This document shows positions 57,901 through 64,000 of a stretch of 64,000 bases of DNA, in pieces. Within the stretch, counting starts at the first letter, position 1, and every line of letters begins with the position of its first letter. The translations under genes were made by a program, and so were the position numbers. This DNA is from Chlorella sorokiniana (lineage: Eukaryota; Chlorophyta; Trebouxiophyceae; Chlorellales; Chlorellaceae). The notes below the pieces were generated by a model. The model was not told the origin of the DNA and made no database searches. It saw only the letters and a list, made by a program, of their open reading frames with translations. The stretch lies in assembly GCA_025917655.1 (NCBI GenBank), contig CP084608.1:1860001-1924000 (forward strand), given 5' to 3'.

Positions 57901-59928
57901 TGCCACAGACCATGCCTCGGCACAGAGCCAGGTCCCGTTATGTATGCTGCCACGCGGAATGCTGACCGTTGCGGTGCTGTTGTGCTTGCCGCCTGGGCTG
58001 CAGCGAGCAGGAAACGCTCGCGCGGCAGAAGTCGGCTGGCGCCGCCTCCGGCAAGAAGAAGAAGAAGGCCAAGGGCAAGGCAAAGGGCAAGGCCGACGCG
58101 GCTGTCACGGCTGCAGCGCCGCCGGCTGCCGCAGCCGCTGCTGAGGCCGCCGAACAGGCGGCCTCCGAGGTGGCTGAGGAAGAGGAGGAGCGCGCGGCGG
58201 AGCCTGCCAGCGCCCCTGCAGACCCTGCTCAGCCAGCAGCTTGCCCACCAGCGCCCGAGGCCAAGCCGCCTGCTCAGCAGCAGGCGCAGCAGCAGCGCAA
58301 GGCCAAGCCCGGGCCCAAGGCGCTGGAGGCGGAGCCGTCGGGGGACCCACAGCCGGGCCGACAGCGTGGCGGAGACGCTCAGCGTGGCGTCAGGCGAGCA
58401 GGGGCGGCGCCCGTGGTTGGTGGCGCGTGGCTGTGCTTTGGGGGCATCCCAGAGTTGCAGGATGGGCTGCAGGCACCGCACGCATGCTGCCTGCAACCCC
58501 CCACCTGGTCTGTGACCCGCGCTGTGCTGCGGCGCTTGCTCCCTTTGGTGGTGCAGAGCATGAGCTGCTGCGGCACCAGCTGGAGGATGCCGCTGAGGCA
58601 GCCGCCAAGCTTCTGGCTGGGGAGCCGACGGGGGAGGAGGGCGAGGCGGCCCTGGAAGCCTCCATGGGCGTGCTGGATGAGGCGATAGAGCGGGCGGCCG
58701 CCGCAGGGGTGTCGGCCAAGTACGGCAAGAAGGTGCGGCGCAAGCTGCAGCAGCACCTGAACGAGCTGCGCGGCATCGCTCCCGAGCCGGCCCCGCGGCG
58801 GCAGACGCAGCAGCCGCGGCGGCGCAGGAGGAGGAGAAGGAGCATGCGGCAGCGATCGCCGCTGCTGCGCGGCAGCCTTCCAACGGGCACCCCGCCCCAC
58901 CAGCGCTAAAGGCATCAGCAGCTGCGCCCAACGCCGCCCGCGCGCGGCGCGCAGCAGGCGCCTGCTGCAGGCAGGGGTGCTGCCAAGGCCGCGCCGCCAC
59001 CCGGCTTTGCAGCACCAGCTGCGGCCACGGCTGGGGGCGCGCGTCACCCAAGCCCCCTGGCAAGGCGCCGTACAAGCCGCCCCTGGCTGCTGCACCGCGC
59101 CATGCACCGACCCGGCAGCCCAGCCAGCTGCGCCGCCACGCCCGCTTGGGGCCAGGTGCCGCCTGCTGCGGCTGCGGGAGCGCCAGCAGCCGCCGTGTCG
59201 CAGCCACTGCCCTCCAGCCTGCCTGCCCCCAGCAGTACTCTTCGGGCGGCGGCTCCCTCTTCAGCGCGCCTCCAGCCCACCCGTCGCTGTTCGGCTCCCA
59301 GCCCGGCGGCGCTCCAGGGCCGCCCCAGCAGCAGCAGCCGCTTGTTGCGGCGGTGCATGGGGCGGGTTCAAGCCTGTTTGCAGCTCAGCCCCCAACGGTT
59401 CATCCGACAGCCTCTTTTCAACCGGCCCAGAGCGGCCGGTGGTTGCGCAGCAGCCCGCCTTTGCGTCGCTCGCCGCGTTCAGCGGCAGCGCGGGCCGCCC
59501 TGCGGCACCCGCCGTCACCTCGCTGTCGGTGGGCAGCGGCGGCGCCAGCCTGGACGCCCAGTTTGCTGACCTGGACATCGACGCGCTGCAGCAGGCGGGC
59601 TACGAGAGCTTTGCCGCTGGCGACGCCGCCCCGCTGCCCGGCGGCGGCTTGGGCGGCCTGTTCCCGCCGCCCCCGGCGCGGGCGCTGCCGGCGGCCTGGC
59701 AGGCCTTCTGGCAGAGCCGCTGGACTCTGGCGCGGAGCTGCTTTCGCGAGACCTGCTGGGAGAGATTGACGGGCTGGCCCCAGGATCGCACCAGCCTCAG
59801 CCGCCCTCGCTGCTGCACCTGCCAGACAGCTCCGCCTCGCTGTTTGCCCCGGCTGCCCACAGCCCTGCCCCCACGCCCCCACCGCCACCTCCACGGCGTC
59901 CTTCAGCGCATTCCGCTCCCTGTGGTGA
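51903..59928 (+). CDS. Giant ankyrin-repeat protein with lysine-rich and SLF/FG-like tail
   Basis: It starts at MSLPAVGVTTPLHRAAQRGN. I count about 19 ankyrin repeats, for example TPLHHAVIRGHVAVVDLLLA, TPVHLAAVQNQVTLIIRLVE, TPLHYAAAYNQ plus VAAIEALISLG, TPIHVAAGEGHLEAIQELVR, TAVHVAAEQGWVDLIQVLIS, TPLHSAANGGHVAAIQRL, TPLHYGAAFGQTRVLAALVA and, after a Gly/Ser/Gln-rich insert (about 55600-56560), LRLVELGTDVNCKDSVGG and TAMHHAAMANKQDMMFALAR. Next come a basic stretch GKKKKKAKGKAKGKADAAV, a helix HELLRHQLEDAAEAAAKLLA with KYGKKVRRKLQQHLNELRGI, and a tail with repeated SLF (SLFSAPP, SLFGSQP, SLFAAQ, SLFAPAA) ending SFSAFRSLW. The end needs one extra C at 59876-59880; another base is missing at 52583-52587. 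About 20 exons. Two adjacent genes instead of one cannot be excluded. Function unknown; a protein-binding scaffold is likely. Confidence 0.68.
53481..53539. repeat. Tandem duplication in ankyrin-gene intron
   Basis: The 26-base element CTTGCTGCAACTCCCCCAAC plus CAACTG occurs twice at 33-bp spacing in an intron just before the exon starting VVDRDGCTPLY. Confidence 0.75.
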
Positions 59929-60776
59929 GCCCAGGCCCCGCTTCGCTGCCGACCTTGTCATGGCCGCAGCGGGCGATGCGTTGCCCCATGCTTTGGCTGC
60001 AAGCTGCCACCCAATTTTCCCTCAAGAACTCCCTCTCCCCAACCCCTGCTGCCCATGCTTTCCACCGCCATATCGACTGTTGTGTCCCCACGCCTCCTTC
60101 CATTTGATGGGCTTTGCTAACCCGTTGCGGCACGGGCGCAGCTGGCTGATTGATGCTGCCCCCATCCCAAGCCAGTCGCCCCATCGCCTGAGTTTTTCGG
60201 AGCTTGCACCTCGTCCCTCATTTCATTCCGCGTCCCTCCCCATTTTCCGTGCCCCCAAGTGGCGGGCAGACACAACCTCGAACAGATGACCAGTCACAAT
60301 GAAACATTGCAGTATCAAGCTGTGCCGGTCAACAGGCAAAGCGCGCTTAAGCGGGGCGCGGGTCGCTTGTGGCATGCACTTGGCCCCTTGTTGGAGCAAA
60401 AGGCAGAGCCTCAGTCAGTGTGCGAATTCTCTTATTGATTGAGCTTCGGTCCCGGCTAAAGGGGCTTGTTTGGCACCGGGGCTTGCCTGCTCGGAAACCC
60501 GAAGTTGTCCCATTTGCACATCACAGGAATCTGATCGCTCTTAATCCCCTGATCCGTTGAAGGCGCTTGGGTACTCGCCAGGACGGGCGAGCCGTCTGCT
60601 GAGCATTCTGCCGCCAGGCACGCCGGCAGAGCTTTGGCAGTGGCATTGTAGGTGCTCGCAACGCTTGAACTTCTGTTGTCGCCGGGGTTTGGCCGCAGGC
60701 GCCAAGACGTTGGTTGCGCCATCGAGACCGTTGCGAACCTCGTCCCGTTGCTCTTCCCCCGCTGCAGCTCGCTTAC
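59929..60776. other. Intergenic region between ankyrin and acyltransferase genes
   Basis: About 850 bp. No exon recognised and no TGTAA signal on the + strand. A reading frame at 59960-60289 is compositionally poor and was not called. The acyltransferase promoter, and possibly a 5' exon, should lie in the second half. Confidence 0.35.
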
Positions 60777-62849
60777 ATGGCGATCGCAAGTCTCTCAGCT
60801 CGCCCAGCCGCCCTGCTGGTGCAGCACAGCGCCCACGCTGCCCGCGGACGCCGTTCTCAGGCGCCGCTTGCTCTGGGCAGCGGCCGCCCGGCTACGTGGC
60901 CTTCAACTCCCCAAACCCGGGTGCCAGCTTTTCTGGCAGCGCAGGTCCCAGCTTCGCTGCGGTCCGTGCTGCGGCCTCCCCGCGCCCGAGCCAGCTGCTG
61001 GCGCCCCCGCCGCGGCTGCCGCCGCGCCACCCGCCAAGGGCCCCTCCAAGGCGCGCCTGCCCGCCCTCGACTCCCTCCGCTTCTTCCTCATTGCCTACAT
61101 CGCGGTGGGCCACTTTGTGGCGTTTGCCACCAAGGACCCCTTCCTGCTGCGCCTGCTGACGCAAGTCAACGTATGGGTGGGGCCCTTCTTCGTGCTGTCC
61201 GGTTACGTGGCGGGGTACACGGCGACGGAGCTGGGCAAGTATGAGGCCAGCCCACGGGTGAAGCCTGCCGCCGCCTACACAGTGGCGCGCGTGGCGGGCT
61301 ACTACCCCCTCTTCGCCCTGGTCCAGGTGCGCACCGGTTGTTGAGCGGCGGCGGTGCGTGCTTGCGAAAGCACCAGGGTTGCGCTCGCTTGGCAGCGACG
61401 AAGGCTGCGTCATGCAGGCAGCGCGCCACGCGGCTGCGCCTGCGCCTGCCCTGATCGCCGCTGTCTCCTACCGACTGAGCTCCCGCCTCTGTGCCCTTGT
61501 TGCCCCTCCAACGCAGATCCTGTTTGCACCCATGTTTGCCTACGCCGACAACTTTTACAACGGCGCGGTGGCCACCGCTGCCCACTTCCTCATGAGCGCC
61601 ACGCTTGTGCAGGTGGGTGGAATGATGGGGGAGAGGGGGCGGCAGGGGGCGTCAGGGGCGACACAGCACCCAGGCAGCAGGCGGGCCGCTGCTTACGCAG
61701 CTCTGCCGCGTGTGAGCTAAGCAGGTTGAGGCTAACTGCCGCTCCACGCCACAACCACACCACATACCTCGCCTGTACACCGCTCATGCCCCCACACCCA
61801 CCCCACGCTCACCCACACCCCCACACACAACGCTCACGCACCGCCGGCTCGCAGGCTTGGTTCCCGGCGCACGCCGAGGTGTGGAACGCGCCCACCTGGT
61901 TCCTGTCCGCCCTCACCTTTGCCATGGTGGTGCTGCCGCACGTGCTGCCCGCGGTGGCGGCGCTTCGCCGCAAGGGTCTGAAGTGGCTGCTGGCGCTGCT
62001 GACGGGGGTCAGCCTGCTGGGCAAGCTGGCCTACAGCTACGACCTGGGGGCGTGGAGCATCCTGGAGGGGGTGACCCCGCTCGGGCCCACCCCAACCTGC
62101 TGCTGTGGAACGTCACGCGCTTCCACCCCTTCTACGCGCTGGTGGAGGTGCTGATGGGGGTGGCGGCGGCGCGCCTGGTGATGACCGAGGGCGTGGACGA
62201 CGAGGGGCGCCCGCTGGGCTCCCCGCCGCCGCCGCCCGCCTCGGCCGCGCTGCCCGCGCTGGCCCTGCTGGGCATCACGCTCGCCCGCGCCGCCGGCTAC
62301 CTCCCCCTCAACGACCCCCTCACCCGCGGCGCCCTCTTCGTCCCCCTCTTCACCCTGCTGCTCACCCGCCTGCACCGCAACACCCTGGCCGGCGCGCGCG
62401 GCCTCACCGCCTTCCTCTCCCACCCAGCCCTCACCTACCTCGGCACCATCTCCTTCCCCATCTTCATCGTGCACGGCGCCCTGGGACAGCTGTTCTACAA
62501 GAAGATCGTGGCAACCAAAGTGTGGGGCGGCGTCATGCCCCTCACCTTCTTCCCCGCCTACTGCGCCATCGTGCTTGTCTTTGCCGCCGCCTGCCAGAAG
62601 CTGTTCCTGGTGAGCAGCGGGGGTGTTTTTGGGGGGGCGCGGCGGGATCGGCTTGCAGCAGATTGGGAGGCGGTTGGGGCAGACGTTGGCCTCCCCGCGG
62701 AGACGTGGGGTCCCGGCTGGGGGCCAGGTGCTCAATATCTGCTGCGCATTCAGTTGCCAGCGTCCACTGCGGGCCCGCAGGAGAACAAGCGGGTGCAGGA
62801 GATCAGCGGCAGCATCGCCAAGAGCATCACTAATGCCCTCACGGCCTGA
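60777..62849 (+). CDS. Acyltransferase-3 family multi-pass membrane protein
   Basis: Acyltransferase-3 proteins move acetyl or other acyl groups onto sugars or lipids across a membrane. The best start, MAIASLSARPAALLVQHSAH, gives a Ser/Ala/Arg-rich leader, but frames change before the core (near 60880-61020), so the N-terminus is uncertain. The core begins ARLPALDSLRFFLIAYIAVG, where L-D-S-L-R is the family signature, then HFVAFATKDPFLLRLL, WVGPFFVLSGYVAGYTATEL and YTVARVAGYYPLFALVQ. Then ILFAPMFAYADNFYNGAVAT, WFPAHAEVWNAPTWFLSALT, LLALLTGVSLLGKLAYS, LLLWNVTRFHPFYALVEVLM, LPALALLGITLARAAGYLPL, FVPLFTLLLTRLHRNTLAGA, HPALTYLGTISFPIFIVHGA and FFPAYCAIVLVFAAACQKLF. Roughly nine or ten membrane helices. 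One G is missing at 62067-62071. The C-terminal exon is ENKRVQEISGSIAKSITNAL. Five or six exons. Confidence 0.85.
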
Positions 62850-63211
62850 GAAGCCGCCTGCACACCGACGCTTTCTACCCGCACCCGCAAAGCCCAGCCT
62901 GTGCACAGCCCCCAGCCTGCAGCGCCCGCGGCGGCTGGCAAATCACCAGCCGCGACTGCAGCTGTTGAGATACCCAGCACTGCTAACCCTTGAATGCCCT
63001 TCCTCCGCGCATTTGCTATCTGCACAGCAGAACAATGCGCCCGCGCTTGCGTGCATACCTGCCATGCATGAACATTCGTCTGCCAAGCCAGCCGACCATA
63101 CAACCGCCTTTTATCTTGAACTGATGCTGCCTTGCTGATCCCCCAACAGTTTGTGCTGTCAAAGCTGGCTGCAAAGTTTTGTTACTAGACAGCAACTGAC
63201 CACAACATCAG

Positions 63212-63216
63212 TGTAA
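63212..63216 (+). terminator. TGTAA polyadenylation signal of the acyltransferase gene
   Basis: TGTAA about 365 bases after the stop, the first on the + strand. Confidence 0.45.
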
Positions 63217-63237
63217 TGCCGGCCGGCGTGCAAGCAT

Positions 63238-63242
63238 TTACA
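63238..63242 (-). terminator. TGTAA polyadenylation signal of the Fic gene
   Basis: TTACA on the + strand, 52 bases beyond the Fic stop. Confidence 0.55.
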
Positions 63243-63293
63243 TTGCCATGACATCATGCAGGAAGCTCTCCCTCTCTTGCTAGCGAAGCGGCA

Positions 63294-64000
63294 TCAAGAG
63301 AAGGCGCGGCGGCCCCTTACACCTGCAAACGCCACCGCATTCTGCCACTGGAAATGCATGCACTCCAGGATGAAGCTCTGCAGGCGCGAGGTGTCGCCAG
63401 CGTGTTTGTCGGCGTGACGCAGCACCTGCAGGTAGTGCTGGCGCGCTTTTCGGTGCCCGTTGTGCAAGTGCAGTATGAAGGGCACGCCCGCCGCACACGC
63501 CGCGTAGGCCGCCAGCAGCCTGCACATGCGCCCGTTGCCGTTCTGGAAGGGATGCAGCGTGACAAAGCGATACAACAGCTCTGCTGCAAGCTGGCTTGGC
63601 ACGGCGTCGGTGGAGCCGGCGGCCGCGTTGAAATCATCCACTATCTGCTGCAGCCCCTGTGGGATGGTGTCGGCTGGTGGGTACACATACCCAGTGCCAG
63701 AGTGTGCTGGCGTGGTGCGGAACTGTCCTGCTGCCAGCAGCATGCCGTCGTCCTCTACGGCGCCCCACATCATGAGCTTGTGGGCCGTGCATATGTGCTC
63801 AACGCTGAGGGGCACGCGCAGCGGGCTGCACAGGTACTTGACTGCCTTGAGCGACTGCAGCAGCTGCTGCCCGGTGGCGCAGGTGCTGCCGCCGCCTTCT
63901 GCTGGCCAGTGCACCGTCGGCGCTCCATCGGGCTCGCTGTCCTGCGTGCTGTCGAGCTCAGCTTCCAGCCGCTGGTAGGTTGCCCAGTCGTTGAAGCTCG
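63294..64000 (-). CDS. Fic/Doc-domain protein, C-terminal part (5' end outside window)
   Basis: Fic enzymes transfer AMP or related groups onto Ser, Thr or Tyr of target proteins. The open frame runs off the window edge (SFNDWATYQRLEAELDST first). It shows LSVEHICTAHKLMMWGAVED, AAGQFRTTPAHSGTGYVYPP, DTIPQGLQQIVDDFNAAAG and ELLYRFVTLHPFQNGNGRMC. The active-site loop HPFQNGNGRMCR keeps the catalytic His, both Gly residues, Asn and Arg, with Asn at the position usually Asp or Glu. The C-terminus is LLAAYAACAAGVPFILHLHN, HRKARQHYLQVLRHADKHAG and a short basic end GVRGRRAFS. The visible 235 residues have no intron. The inhibitory helix motif (S/T-x-x-x-E-G/N) is not seen and could lie upstream. 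No flanking bacterial gene is seen. Location and targets are unknown. Confidence 0.85.
   Translation of the reverse strand, partial: SFNDWATYQRLEAELDSTQDSEPDGAPTVHWPAEGGGSTCATGQQLLQSLKAVKYLCSPLRVPLSVEHICTAHKLMMWGAVEDDGMLLAAGQFRTTPAHSGTGYVYPPADTIPQGLQQIVDDFNAAAGSTDAVPSQLAAELLYRFVTLHPFQNGNGRMCRLLAAYAACAAGVPFILHLHNGHRKARQHYLQVLRHADKHAGDTSRLQSFILECMHFQWQNAVAFAGVRGRRAFS

Larger units (their letters stand above)
62850..63293. other. Convergent 3' region between acyltransferase and Fic genes
   Basis: About 445 bp with no exon seen. It contains facing TGTAA signals for both genes at 63212-63216 and 63238-63242. Confidence 0.45.

Noticed and set aside
56973-59207. 744-codon open frame on the minus strand, the longest in the window
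   Set aside because: It is antisense to the ankyrin exons and introns, reads straight through them, and is an Arg/Ala/Pro-rich composition typical of GC-rich shadow frames. No domain is visible.
1-64000. Transposons, retroelements or virus-like remains
   Set aside because: No transposase, reverse transcriptase, integrase, capsid or long terminal repeat could be recognised in any frame; repeats seen are short simple or tandem types.
1-64000. Many frame-broken genes taken as pseudogenes
   Set aside because: The breaks are almost all single-base losses in G/C runs in genes that are otherwise fully conserved and include essential ones, so sequencing error is the better explanation.

Overview
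This window is nuclear DNA from a green plant lineage, most likely a Chlorella-like trebouxiophyte alga. The evidence is the very high GC content, short and dense GT-AG introns ending in a pyrimidine-rich tract plus CAG, green-algal TGTAA polyadenylation signals, and several clearly plant-type proteins: HCF101, plant-form GET3, a VTC1-type GDP-mannose pyrophosphorylase, a TSJT1-like protein, a SYP61-type SNARE and a BASS transporter. I see no rRNA, tRNA, transposon, retroelement, virus-like element or CRISPR array. I read 22 protein genes, two of them cut by the window edges.

Layout. 0-9 kb: the 3' part of VPS41 (+), a coiled-coil protein with a possible KNL1-like end (-), and a TPR protein (-). 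9-16 kb: HCF101 (+) and GET3 (+), two neighbouring P-loop ATPases of the deviant Walker A class, the first for plastid Fe-S transfer and the second for tail-anchored protein insertion. 16-23 kb: an exostosin-type glycosyltransferase with EGF-like repeats (-) and a conserved unknown protein with a transit-like first exon (+). 23-33 kb: GDP-mannose pyrophosphorylase (+), a BASS transporter (-) and a GT77-like glycosyltransferase (+). 33-51 kb: 1-Cys peroxiredoxin (+), NTF2-like protein (-), UBE2J-type E2 (+), D-lactate dehydrogenase (-), TSJT1-like protein (+), DONSON (-), an unknown protein (+), an alpha/beta hydrolase (-) and a SYP61-like SNARE (+). 51-64 kb: a giant ankyrin protein (+), an acyltransferase-3 membrane protein (+) and a Fic-domain protein (-, cut by the edge).

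How the genes relate. There is no operon-like logic. Themes recur: endomembrane traffic (VPS41, GET3, SYP61, UBE2J), cell-wall and glycan sugar chemistry (GDP-mannose synthesis, exostosin, GT77, possibly the acyltransferase), and chromosome duplication (DONSON, perhaps the KNL1-like gene). From about 35 to 50 kb neighbouring genes alternate strand perfectly, so boundaries are shared promoters or shared 3' ends. Three convergent pairs carry facing TGTAA signals only 24-43 bp apart.

The most important caution is sequence quality. More than a dozen exons of otherwise convincing genes need one extra base inside a short G or C run to restore the family's conserved protein. This points to systematic homopolymer under-calling in the assembly rather than to pseudogenes. 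Exon boundaries given here are hand-read and approximate unless a position is stated.
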